Assembly: GCA_900551135.1 (NCBI GenBank)
Contig: URUX01000018.1
Span: forward strand, 1-21,849
Length of the DNA stretch: 21,849 nucleotides
DNA from: an uncultured Clostridium sp.
GTDB taxonomy: Bacteria; Bacillota; Clostridia; Lachnospirales; Lachnospiraceae
Direction: 5' to 3'
Below the pieces are notes generated by a model. That model had not been told where the DNA came from and did no database searches. It saw nothing but the letters and a program-made list of their open reading frames with translations. Below are positions 1 to 6,961 of the stretch, piece by piece. The translations under genes and the position numbers were made by a program. How positions within the stretch are numbered: position 1 is the first letter of the stretch; each line of letters begins with the position of its first letter.

Positions 1-181
1 CGATAAGTGCGGCTTGCGTTCTGTTATTTAAAGGAATCACTAAGATGCAGCGAATATCTTGGTATTTTACATGCTGCGTTTTCTTAATTAGATAGCTAAA
101 TACAAGTTCATCTTCATTGACAACAATTATTTGCTTTTTATATGCTAAAATCAAAGCCACTCCCAAAATTACAAAAGGCAT
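1..181 (-). pseudogene. Fragment of a membrane-anchored PH-like protein, cut by the window edge
   Basis: Read on the minus strand from the ATG at 181, this frame stays open to the window edge (60 codons). It begins with one hydrophobic segment (residues about 2-14, MPFVILGVALILAY), then a basic KK, then an alternating strand pattern (IIVVNEDELVFSYLI, VKYQDIRCILVIPL). That layout resembles bacterial PH-like or YdbT-like domains behind a transmembrane hairpin. There is no ribosome binding site in front of the ATG, and the same frame has a TAA a few codons upstream. The fragment also overlaps the end of the zinc-ribbon-like gene by 44 nt. I read it as the 3' part of a gene that lost its beginning when it was joined to the neighbouring gene. 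It could instead be expressed by reinitiation. The family assignment is weak. Confidence 0.4.
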
Positions 182-365
182 AAAACAAATTTATAAACGT
201 GGAAGCATGAAAATCATTGCTTATAAAGGCTTTCTTGGCTATCATCACATCCTCTTCATGCTTGGGATTCAATGAGATTTTATGTCTGGTTTTATTGAAT
301 GCAATGAGATTTCCAGTTTGCAAAAAACCGAAAACCATATCTTTTCCACACTTGGGACAGTTCAT
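138..365 (-). CDS. Truncated zinc-ribbon-like small protein (PF20097/DUF6487 type)
   Basis: The 75-residue product starts MNCPKCGKDMVFGF with one CxxC knuckle at residues 3-6, then a GNLIAFN/ISLNP segment. This matches the start of the small PF20097-type proteins common in gut Clostridia, which normally end in a second Cx2C knuckle. Here the similarity stops after about residue 53 (SNDFHA). The tail is a low-quality sequence rich in Phe and Asn with only one further Cys, so the second half of the metal site is missing. The start is supported by GGGAGG about 9 nt upstream. It sits 20 nt after the stop of the membrane protein gene, so it is probably co-transcribed with it. Function is unknown even for intact family members. 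The truncation is seen in the sequence; loss of zinc binding is inferred. Confidence 0.6.
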   Translation of the reverse strand: MNCPKCGKDMVFGFLQTGNLIAFNKTRHKISLNPKHEEDVMIAKKAFISNDFHASTFINLFYAFCNFGSGFDFSI

Positions 366-385
366 CCGCCGCCACCTCCCTGAAT

Positions 386-1324
386 TTATTCAACAGCCGT
401 AAGATTGACGATTCCATTTTCCAAAGTTACTTCAAATTCAATAAAATCTCCATAACCCATCTGAGAATAGTTATCACAATTGTCACAATCAGCATCAGTG
501 TTCACGGCAAGATTTAATGAATATCCTGTGGACGAAGGATATCTGCATACACTGGAAACGACTCTGCCACGGTTCATAAATACCAGGCTTACCATTCCCT
601 CATTAATGCTGTCATTAAGCGCAGGGCTCTTTGAGCCGGTAATTCTTTTAATATCTTTTAAAGAAAAATATGGGCCAAAGGAATATAATCTGGACCATTC
701 AAACGGTACTGTTTCCTCCAAAGTAACCCGTTCTTCCCTTATCCCTGTCATTGCTGTTTTCAGTCTGTAATTATTCACATAAATCACCGGATCTCCGAAA
801 ATCAAGCAAAAAATCAGAAACATGCCCACAATAACATACACGACATTATGGCAAAGTTCAGAGCGCTTCCATATCCTTTCATCATCTGCATTTAATGTTG
901 CTGTCTCCCAGGTTCCATTTTTAACAGCATTTTTCTTATGTTTTGAAATATACAGAACAAGCCATACCGCATAGCCTGCTGCAAATACTAAAATAACCGT
1001 TACAATCACTCTAAACATAGCTGTATCAGGGCTAATATAGGCAATTATTCCAGCCAGAATAATTGTAAGCAGCGGAATATCCGGCGCAATATACGCAAAT
1101 TTTCCAAAGATATCCTGATATAACGCCTTCTTCTGATATGCCTGTCTTACATCCTGGTCATATGCCTCCTCTGAAAACGAAACTTTCATGCCTCTAATAG
1201 TCAAATTTCCCATAAAAAGAATCCACAGTATATCTATAAAATCATCAATGGATACTACTTTATAAATTACAAATATTCCAAGCAGTAATGAAAGTATAAA
1301 TATTTTAGGACTTATTATTTTCAC
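386..1324 (-). CDS. Multi-span membrane protein of unknown function with a C-terminal extracytoplasmic domain
   Basis: I do not recognise a named family. The 312-residue product has hydrophobic segments at about residues 8-24, 30-42, 80-98, 103-127 and 160-180. A soluble domain of about 130 residues follows, rich in beta-type sequence, with a DCDNCDNYS patch near residues 285-293. The region between the second and third segments (about 43-79) is polar and probably cytoplasmic. The start codon is GTG at 1324, preceded by GGGGGTG; it overlaps by 4 nt (GTGA) with a 25-codon reading frame that may couple its translation. The gene lies in the minus-strand run of envelope proteins. A role in the envelope is only inferred from topology and context. 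Confidence 0.75.
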   Translation of the reverse strand: MKIISPKIFILSLLLGIFVIYKVVSIDDFIDILWILFMGNLTIRGMKVSFSEEAYDQDVRQAYQKKALYQDIFGKFAYIAPDIPLLTIILAGIIAYISPDTAMFRVIVTVILVFAAGYAVWLVLYISKHKKNAVKNGTWETATLNADDERIWKRSELCHNVVYVIVGMFLIFCLIFGDPVIYVNNYRLKTAMTGIREERVTLEETVPFEWSRLYSFGPYFSLKDIKRITGSKSPALNDSINEGMVSLVFMNRGRVVSSVCRYPSSTGYSLNLAVNTDADCDNCDNYSQMGYGDFIEFEVTLENGIVNLTAVE

Positions 1325-1398
1325 GCTTTCACCCCCAGTATTACACCTGCAACTGCGGCACCTATCATGTCAGCATCTCCACTAATTTCCTGTTTCAT
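1321..1398 (-). CDS. Possible 25-residue leader peptide coupled to the next gene
   Basis: A short frame starts at the ATG at 1398 and ends with a TGA that overlaps the GTG start of the following membrane protein gene (GTGA). The peptide begins MKQEISGDADM and ends in a small hydrophobic stretch, IGAAVAGVILGVKA. No convincing ribosome binding site precedes it. It may be a genuine leader, the remnant of a truncated gene, or chance. The exact 4-nt overlap is the only reason to list it. Confidence 0.25.
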   Translation of the reverse strand: MKQEISGDADMIGAAVAGVILGVKA

Positions 1399-1416
1399 TT
1401 TCAGGTAAACCGGAAA

Positions 1417-1764
1417 TTAATTTTCTCTGTATACCGAATGGAAAATGACTTCCTTCCCTTTACTTTTTGCAAACGCAATTTCTTTGGAAACTTGATTTCC
1501 AATGTATCCTTGAATGTCCACAACATAAATTGCATCAGAAAGTTCGATTTTTTTATAATGTGCTTGTTCGAGAACGACCTGTTCCATAGGTGTAATATTC
1601 AAATTATCTACTTCTGGCGGAAGGGCAAATACTTTTATTTCTTCGATTTCATTTACATCAATTGTTTTAAACGGTTTTTCAGAATATATGAAATATAAAA
1701 GAAAACCAATGACTAAAGTCAAAATAAGAACTATTATAATTGGTAACCTCTTGCTCTTTTTCAT
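1417..1764 (-). CDS. Apparent chimera: signal-anchored protein N-terminus joined to a deoxyribosyltransferase-like C-terminus
   Basis: The product has 115 residues. Residues 1-27 are a basic start and one transmembrane segment (KKSKRLPIIIVLILTLVIGF). The following SEKPFKTIDVNEIEEIKVF resembles the start of a secreted or lipoprotein-like family of Clostridia that continues with a TPP motif and a longer beta domain. From about residue 57 the character changes: MEQVVLEQAHYKKIELSDA and IYVVDIQGYIGNQVSKEI followed by AFAKSKGKEVIF look like the last third of small cytoplasmic nucleoside 2-deoxyribosyltransferase-like (DUF4406-type) proteins. A Rossmann-like tail fused behind a signal anchor has no obvious function, because the N-terminal nucleotide-binding half is missing. 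The start has GAGAGG upstream. I infer an in-frame fusion by deletion of two former neighbours. The reading frame is intact, so it may be expressed. Confidence 0.6.
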   Translation of the reverse strand: MKKSKRLPIIIVLILTLVIGFLLYFIYSEKPFKTIDVNEIEEIKVFALPPEVDNLNITPMEQVVLEQAHYKKIELSDAIYVVDIQGYIGNQVSKEIAFAKSKGKEVIFHSVYREN

Positions 1765-1851
1765 ACAACTACGCCTCTCATTAAATTCATATTAATAACT
1801 CTTTCATCTTAACAAGCTGTAATTTAATCTTCCAGCGATTTTCCACTTCGC

Positions 1852-2358
1852 TTAACCTTTTGACAAACCGGAAGCTTGCCCTCTTTCATCCGTTACAATA
1901 TGTCTTATCCCACTATTCCTGTTGCTAAGATAAGTTCCCAGAAACGTTGGAAATGCCTTATATTTATCCAAGTCTTTAATCGGTATCCAACGCATTTCCT
2001 CTTTTACCCTTTGTGTCGTACTGTTACTCTGAAGTTCTTGCGTCCCTCTCGGTTTCATCAGAAAATAAAAACTGAGTTCATGGCAAGTCATTCCCTTTAA
2101 TGCACCATCATTTTTGTCAAAGAAATTTTCATGTATAACTGCCAAATGGTCTATCTCATAATGAACTCCTGTTTCTTCAAAAACTTCCCGACGTACTGCA
2201 TCTTCTGCCGTTTCACCATGATGGACTCCGCCGCCAATAGAATAAAAATAATCATCTTTTTCGTTACAGGCAAATAAAACACATTCATTTTCTACTATAA
2301 TTGCTGCCGCACGGTATCTGAACCATTTATTTTCTTTTGTAAATCCACAATCACACAT
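1852..2358 (-). CDS. NUDIX hydrolase
   Basis: The 168-residue product carries a perfect Nudix box at residues 43-65, beginning GGVHHGETAEDAVRREV and ending in EETGV, with every position of GX5EX7REUXEEXGU filled. The Glu residues of REVFEE bind the divalent metal needed to cleave nucleoside-diphosphate-linked substrates. A beta-rich start (FRYRAAAIIVENECVLF) and a long C-terminal part containing EEMRWIPIKDLDKYKAFP complete a typical fold of normal length. The substrate cannot be told from sequence. The protein has no signal peptide and is cytoplasmic, which makes it the only clear soluble metabolic enzyme in this run of envelope genes. A GAGGTG ribosome binding site lies 10 nt upstream of the ATG. 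It follows the lipoprotein gene after a 71-nt gap. Confidence 0.93.
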   Translation of the reverse strand: MCDCGFTKENKWFRYRAAAIIVENECVLFACNEKDDYFYSIGGGVHHGETAEDAVRREVFEETGVHYEIDHLAVIHENFFDKNDGALKGMTCHELSFYFLMKPRGTQELQSNSTTQRVKEEMRWIPIKDLDKYKAFPTFLGTYLSNRNSGIRHIVTDERGQASGLSKG

Positions 2359-2429
2359 CCTCTTTTCACCTCTGTAACGTTCTCTGCCTGCTTCCGATTT
2401 TCCGCTCTTGACTCCATGGCAGATGTAAA

Positions 2430-3167
2430 TCAGTTTGCAGCAGGAGTTTTCAATGTAATGGCATAGGCCGTATTTATCTGCATGGGATAACTCTCTGCAA
2501 TATTGCCATCATAATAGACCACAACCTCATCACCAATGCTGAAATGGGTCATGCTGTCCTCATTCTCCACAGTCAAAGATACCACGTATTCGCCATCTTC
2601 ATTTTCAATTAAAACGAAATTCTCACCGGCCTCTTTCACAATGCCTGTAATGAATGCCAGTTCTCCCGATTCAACCAGTTCATCCCTCATATAAACACGC
2701 TTTTCAACCATAAGAGAATCGTCCTGCATATTGAGAACATAATCAAAATTACCTCGATCCGAAAGGTTATAGCTTACACCGCCGGCATAGTCGTAAATCA
2801 CAATTCGATTATCTATGATTCCAGAACCCATGCTTAACGTTGAACAAAGTTCCGGATTGCCATCACCAGTCAAATCGCAGAAATAAACGCTCCAAATTGG
2901 CATTCCAGAATAAAGCGGACTAATTTCCGTACCTGTCACGGCCTCCAATCGCTCTGGATACCAGCGAAACGTAACTCCTGGAAATTCCTCTAATGTATAT
3001 TCTTTCACACCATCCCAAACCATTTCATCTCCGTTAAGGCAGTCAAACCATTTGATTACGCTGTTAGACTTTGAGGATTCACTGTTCTCAGATACAGATT
3101 CTTTCCTGCAGCTTGTCAACAGAATGAAAAGTATCAGACAAAGCGCTGTCACAATTTTCTTTTTCAT
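2430..3167 (-). CDS. Lipoprotein resembling the extracellular part of Clostridial BlaR1-like proteins, with a DUF3221-like C-terminus
   Basis: The start is taken at the second of two adjacent ATGs (3167), 6 nt after GGAGG; an upstream ATG at 3233 would place a hydrophilic stretch before the signal peptide. The 245-residue product opens with a lipoprotein signal peptide ending LLTSC, with the lipid-bearing Cys at residue 20. Residues about 92-155 hold DLTGDGNPELCSTLSMGSG and RIVIYDYAGGVSYNLSDR, a calcium-loop/beta-propeller-like motif common in Lachnospiraceae proteins often labelled BlaR1-like. Residues about 168-240 (ELAFITGIVKEAGENFVLIE, then VGDEV-type strands) fit a DUF3221-type OB-like domain. 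The BlaR1 membrane zinc-protease and penicillin-binding domains are absent, so it is not a beta-lactam sensor. It is probably anchored on the outer face of the membrane; its function is unknown. Confidence 0.78.
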   Translation of the reverse strand: MKKKIVTALCLILFILLTSCRKESVSENSESSKSNSVIKWFDCLNGDEMVWDGVKEYTLEEFPGVTFRWYPERLEAVTGTEISPLYSGMPIWSVYFCDLTGDGNPELCSTLSMGSGIIDNRIVIYDYAGGVSYNLSDRGNFDYVLNMQDDSLMVEKRVYMRDELVESGELAFITGIVKEAGENFVLIENEDGEYVVSLTVENEDSMTHFSIGDEVVVYYDGNIAESYPMQINTAYAITLKTPAAN

Positions 3168-3225
3168 CATCAACCTCCAAGTACTATCATAATCTGCGGT
3201 TCTTCCTGACAATCTAAAATCTGTG

Positions 3226-3990
3226 CTACTCAAGCCCTGTAATAAACATTACCAACGCACAAATCGCCAGAACTGTCCATCCTAAATATCTTCCTGCAAT
3301 TTCCCACTCAGACGGCTCTGCGTTATCTGCATTGTGGATCCGGAATGACAAGTTCCAACGGAACAGTTCATCTGCAAACAAAATGCTGACAATATTAAGA
3401 ATACAGATACCCACTCCGGCAAACCATGGGAACCATTCTCCTTTATGCGTCAGCGGCGGATTATCCAGCAGCTTCAATATGACAGCGGCAGTTGGTTTCA
3501 TAGCGTCAACTGCATGACCATTTTCATCTCTCTCGATTCCATCGCTGGTTACATAAGAAATATTCACGTTATCCCAACCGCCGTCCTCATTATACAGCCA
3601 ATACATATCTTCCAATTTCAAAACACCGCCGCGAAACAGGATCTCATCTCCCTGCCGAATTTCCACGCCGGTCATACTCTCTGTCATTTCTCCCTCTTTT
3701 GGAATAGCCCCAGGGTCTTCCTCGGCCGTATAGGGTCCATAGGTTATATCACCATACTGAAACACAACGGTTTGATTATCCGACACTGTAAAACGTGCCT
3801 GCTTTCCTTTTATTTTTCCGGAATATATAGTACTGCCTTGTTCCTGAACCGGAACCAGAATTGCATCCTTATACTCAAATCCCACCCGTCGGATTGTCAT
3901 CTGATAAATCACTGCAAATAACAGGGATATTGCAATCATAACTAGTATGACGCCTTTCTGATACAGGTTTAAATTTTTGATTCTTTCCAT
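3226..3990 (-). CDS. Membrane protein with an extracytoplasmic domain, unknown function
   Basis: The start chosen is the ATG at 3990 (MERIKNLNLYQKG), 7 nt after GGAGG; the longer frame from 4008 would run through that ribosome binding site. The 254-residue product has an N-terminal transmembrane segment (about residues 13-32), an extracytoplasmic domain of roughly 140 residues rich in beta-type sequence (YSGKIKGKQARFTVSDN, VVFQYGDITYGPYT), and two C-terminal transmembrane segments (about 183-200 and 230-250). The sequence reaching FADELFRWNLSFRIHNAD lies between the last two and is likely cytoplasmic. I do not recognise the family. It sits between two other envelope genes on the same strand and is probably co-transcribed with them. 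Confidence 0.75.
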   Translation of the reverse strand: MERIKNLNLYQKGVILVMIAISLLFAVIYQMTIRRVGFEYKDAILVPVQEQGSTIYSGKIKGKQARFTVSDNQTVVFQYGDITYGPYTAEEDPGAIPKEGEMTESMTGVEIRQGDEILFRGGVLKLEDMYWLYNEDGGWDNVNISYVTSDGIERDENGHAVDAMKPTAAVILKLLDNPPLTHKGEWFPWFAGVGICILNIVSILFADELFRWNLSFRIHNADNAEPSEWEIAGRYLGWTVLAICALVMFITGLE

Positions 3991-4059
3991 AGTTCCACCT
4001 CCTGCCAATTCCAGTTGCTAATCCTTATGCTTACATAACCAATTATTCCGACTGCTTTT

Positions 4060-4386
4060 TTATTTCCTGTCGCAAAACCAGCTTATCAAAGCGCCGATGC
4101 ATACTCCCACAAAGGAAACTGCCAGATACCAAATGGAATGGATCAGCGCTGATTCATTATAATAAATAAAAACAGATGGAATAAACAAAATAGCTGTCAA
4201 AACCGGATACAAATACCTGATTTTTCCCTTTCCTGCAGTTCCCATAATCAGCGCCAGAATAAATGTTGCAACCAGGATTGAAAGCACCATCCCAATTGCG
4301 CCAATCGGCTCTGCCATCAGTGGAAATACGTAAAACATAAATAATTGTGCGATTATAATTAAAATTTCTTTCCTGTACTTACTCAT
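4060..4386 (-). CDS. Small four-span membrane protein, unknown function
   Basis: The 108-residue product is almost wholly hydrophobic. Segments lie at about residues 7-25, 29-50, 60-76 and 85-103, with short basic loops (GTAGKGKIRY) and a basic end (WFCDRK). GGAGAGG upstream supports the ATG at 4386. There is no catalytic motif or conserved charged pair within the membrane segments. It lies 37 nt after the preceding gene, in the same run of envelope genes. Function unknown; candidates such as an immunity-type or accessory membrane protein cannot be told apart from the sequence. Confidence 0.65.
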   Translation of the reverse strand: MSKYRKEILIIIAQLFMFYVFPLMAEPIGAIGMVLSILVATFILALIMGTAGKGKIRYLYPVLTAILFIPSVFIYYNESALIHSIWYLAVSFVGVCIGALISWFCDRK

Positions 4387-4423
4387 CTTCTGCCTCTCCT
4401 ATTCCTATATTTTATATAGCCAT

Positions 4424-5221
4424 TTATTCTCCAGATTCTTTATCAGAAAAGGTTACCGTAACTGCCTGCACCAAATCCATTTCCCGAAAAACAGAAGGAT
4501 TTCCGTAATCTTGAACCTGATAGCTTCTCATGTTTGTTCCGCTGTCATACACTCTCAATGCAATAGGGATTTCTTTGTTCAACTCTATCTGTTGAAATTC
4601 ATTTAAAAAGCACTTTGTTTCTGCAGCCGGTTCTTCCTCCAGTCGGATTTCTCTGCTGGTAAAGTGCCCCTGACCGGCACCGTTAATATAAAAATCAATC
4701 CTGTAATTCCCCTGTAGTTCTATGGCAATGGTTCCAGATACTTTCTGCTCCGGCTCCCTGTCTATACCCAAAGACATCGCGCCGTTCCCAATCCGTTCCC
4801 AGGTATCTGCACCCGCAAGACGATATACGTTTACTTCTATGGAATCAGCATTAATCGGAGCTGAAAATGAAATCAGTTTTGAAGTATCTCCCATTCCAAA
4901 TGAATCCAATATATTTTGTTCACGTTCTGATAACTCGTAAGGCGCTATTCCCTCTTCTGTTCCTATGTTTCCTGATGTTTCTTTCCTGGAACACCCACTG
5001 GAAAGCAACAGCATAATGGCTGCAAATATTATAAATACTATATATGTAACCTTTACAGCCCTGGAATCTGTGTTTTTGATTCCAACCGCCAAATAAACAA
5101 TCCATACCGCATAAGCCGCAAAAACAAGTCCACTGTTGGGAATCAGAACAGCCAGCAGAAATAACAGATTTACCATCCTCATCCCTTTCTCTGAGTAAAG
5201 CTTTTCTTTAAGTTCTTTCAT
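4424..5221 (-). CDS. Membrane/lipoprotein chimera: small three-span protein joined to a lipoprotein-type exported domain
   Basis: Residues 1-74 look like a complete small membrane protein (MKELKEKLYSEKGMRMVNLL, then segments at about 17-28, 32-48 and 58-74). The last segment runs directly into LLLSSGCSRKETSGN, which looks like the end of a lipoprotein signal peptide with its Cys at residue 77. From there a 190-residue exported domain follows, beginning with YELSEREQNILDSFGMGDT and ending in a beta-rich part. Lipoproteins of Lachnospiraceae normally carry this second domain behind their own short signal peptide. I infer that a deletion removed the end of the first gene and the start of the second, leaving one frame of 265 residues. 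The start has AAGGAGG 11 nt upstream. Alternatively, it is a native four-part protein whose last segment just resembles a lipobox. Confidence 0.62.
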   Translation of the reverse strand: MKELKEKLYSEKGMRMVNLLFLLAVLIPNSGLVFAAYAVWIVYLAVGIKNTDSRAVKVTYIVFIIFAAIMLLLSSGCSRKETSGNIGTEEGIAPYELSEREQNILDSFGMGDTSKLISFSAPINADSIEVNVYRLAGADTWERIGNGAMSLGIDREPEQKVSGTIAIELQGNYRIDFYINGAGQGHFTSREIRLEEEPAAETKCFLNEFQQIELNKEIPIALRVYDSGTNMRSYQVQDYGNPSVFREMDLVQAVTVTFSDKESGE

Positions 5222-5280
5222 CTATCTTAGTTCCTCCTTCTGCTCCATCGTCCCATCCATTTTTCTAAAACCTGAAACAA

Positions 5281-5757
5281 TTACATCACTTCTGTTACAG
5301 ACATTTGCAGTTGGTACACCCGTTTTTCACCATCTTGATTCATGGTTGTCAATTCAAAATAGAGATTGTTTTTCAAATCATCGGCATCTTTTATTTTTGT
5401 GCTGGTAATGATGCCATCTCCAGATAATTTTCCTAAACTACCTGGAACCTGAACGGTTCCTCCTGTCAAATTTTCTATCATGTTGGAAGAAATTGTTGTC
5501 TTTTCACTGCCTGACATGATATAAAATTTTGTCGAATAACAGGTAATGTCAGAAAATTCTTCCCCAACTGCCTCCAAGTCTCCGCCATAAAAAATTTCCT
5601 CTGTATCATGTAATACAATCACGCCATTTGAGACTGCAATCTGCTCATTCTCTCCGCTAAATGAATATACCTTCAGCGGCTTTTCTTCTGATTTGGCACA
5701 TCCGGTTAAAATCAGCAGAAACATCATACAAAAAATCCATTTTTTAAACTCCTTCAT
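5281..5757 (-). CDS. Small lipoprotein, unknown function
   Basis: The 158-residue product begins with a classic lipoprotein signal peptide (MKEFKKWIFCMMFLLILTGC) with the lipidated Cys at residue 20, followed by a short polar tether AKSEEKP. The mature part is beta-type and rich in Gly, Ser and Thr, ending in strands such as NNLYFELTTMNQ and RVYQLQMSVTEV. I see no catalytic motif and do not recognise the family. The gene begins 18 nt after the stop of the upstream gene, which points to co-transcription. It is expected on the outer face of the cytoplasmic membrane. Confidence 0.75.
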   Translation of the reverse strand: MKEFKKWIFCMMFLLILTGCAKSEEKPLKVYSFSGENEQIAVSNGVIVLHDTEEIFYGGDLEAVGEEFSDITCYSTKFYIMSGSEKTTISSNMIENLTGGTVQVPGSLGKLSGDGIITSTKIKDADDLKNNLYFELTTMNQDGEKRVYQLQMSVTEVM

Positions 5758-5775
5758 TCCTCATCCCTCCATAGT

Positions 5776-6933
5776 TTACTGTAAACAGCCGTATTCCCAA
5801 ACCATTTGATAAAGCTGCTCTGGAAAATGATAGAATGGCGCAGTTCCCACAACATCAAGCTCTGTGCCGATATATCCGTAATTCTCATCTTTGTACATCC
5901 CAATTACAACTCCGTTATCGAACTTTACCCATATATTCATCATGCCTTCCAATTGTTGTTCTTCTGATACTTTGCTGTAATCTCCTGTTTTGCATACTGC
6001 TTCTATAATTTTCTCTATCGTTTGCGTCTCTGATATTATTGTTGTTGGAGGCATCGCACATCCCTCTGCATAGATTTCAATCTCTGCGATTGTGCTCCAG
6101 TCAGCCGATCCATCCTTGATATAAGGGATCTCCTGCTCTTCTTTTTTTAATTTCCTGTCTTTTTCCAAACAAAACACATACTGTTCCCCAGAGTAGTTAT
6201 GTTCTCCTTTTTCTTCGATATAACTGCCTTCCCTGTAAACCTCTGCCCCTACGTAATACGTTCCGCACGGCAGCTTGGAAATATATTGGCGGTATTCTTT
6301 TAAGTTTTCTTCATAGGGCTTTTCTTCTGGAAACAGGTTTACCTCTTCTCCGTTTTCGTCATATACGTCAATTCGGTACAGCCAAAGGTCTTCCGGTACG
6401 TCCAGAGAAAAATCTTCTGCCCACGCAATAACGGGAAACTCCTCGGTTTCATCTGGCACCAGATTCCTAAGACGTGGGCCTGTATCTGCTGCAAAACTGT
6501 CTGCTTCCTCAACATAGCCGTATGAATAAACTGTCATCTGATACAGCCTGTAATATTCTCCTCCCTGTTTTACCCTGACCTCACTCTGATTTTCTCCGTA
6601 TTCCACAGAAGCAGAAGCGGACGAATCCACCTCTGCTTCTGCTTTCACTTCCATCTTATAAATATACAGTCCCATAGGAGTTCCATGAGTCTTTCGATAA
6701 TACCGGACAGTTACCGTATCTCCTATCTCTATGGCTGGGGTATCCGGCCACTTTACTGCAGCAGCCTGAGCCTGAACGCCAGGTTCTGTGGATTGAAGAG
6801 TAAAATAGGTATCTGTCAGTTCGGTAATCGTCCCTGTAAATGTTCCTGGAAAGCAGAAGCCTGATAACATAAAGATAAACACTGCCAAAACTATGGTTAT
6901 CAGTATTCCGTAGCACCAATTTTCCGCTTTCAT
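5776..6933 (-). CDS. Signal-anchored exported protein of unknown function
   Basis: The start is set at the ATG at 6933 (MKAENWCYGILITIV), which has GGAGA 5 nt upstream; the longer frame from 6972 lacks such a site. The 385-residue product has one transmembrane segment (residues about 7-25) and a large exported part. The first exported section (FTGTITELTDTYFTLQSTEP) and the downstream VKWPDTPAIEIGDTVTVRYY read like a small OB- or SH3-like beta domain. A central region is rich in Glu and Tyr (GYVEEADSFAADT, NLFPEEKPYEENLKEYRQY). The C-terminal 110 residues (STIAEIEIYAEGC, NIWVKFDNGVVIGMYKDENY) look like a separate beta domain seen repeatedly in Clostridial exported proteins. It follows the amidase gene by 28 nt, which suggests a wall- or envelope-related job. 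Confidence 0.72.
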   Translation of the reverse strand: MKAENWCYGILITIVLAVFIFMLSGFCFPGTFTGTITELTDTYFTLQSTEPGVQAQAAAVKWPDTPAIEIGDTVTVRYYRKTHGTPMGLYIYKMEVKAEAEVDSSASASVEYGENQSEVRVKQGGEYYRLYQMTVYSYGYVEEADSFAADTGPRLRNLVPDETEEFPVIAWAEDFSLDVPEDLWLYRIDVYDENGEEVNLFPEEKPYEENLKEYRQYISKLPCGTYYVGAEVYREGSYIEEKGEHNYSGEQYVFCLEKDRKLKKEEQEIPYIKDGSADWSTIAEIEIYAEGCAMPPTTIISETQTIEKIIEAVCKTGDYSKVSEEQQLEGMMNIWVKFDNGVVIGMYKDENYGYIGTELDVVGTAPFYHFPEQLYQMVWEYGCLQ

Positions 6934-6961
6934 TCTACTCTCCTTTCCGAGTTTTCTGCCC

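Noticed and set aside
2430..3233. Beta-lactam sensor BlaR1 at this locus
   Set aside because: Only motifs resembling the extracellular tail are present; there is no zinc-protease membrane domain or penicillin-binding serine motif.
3445..3921. Plus-strand open frame of 158 codons
   Set aside because: It lies antisense to the membrane protein gene 3226-3990, has no ribosome binding site, and its translation shows no domain pattern. The minus-strand gene has a clear start site and membrane topology.
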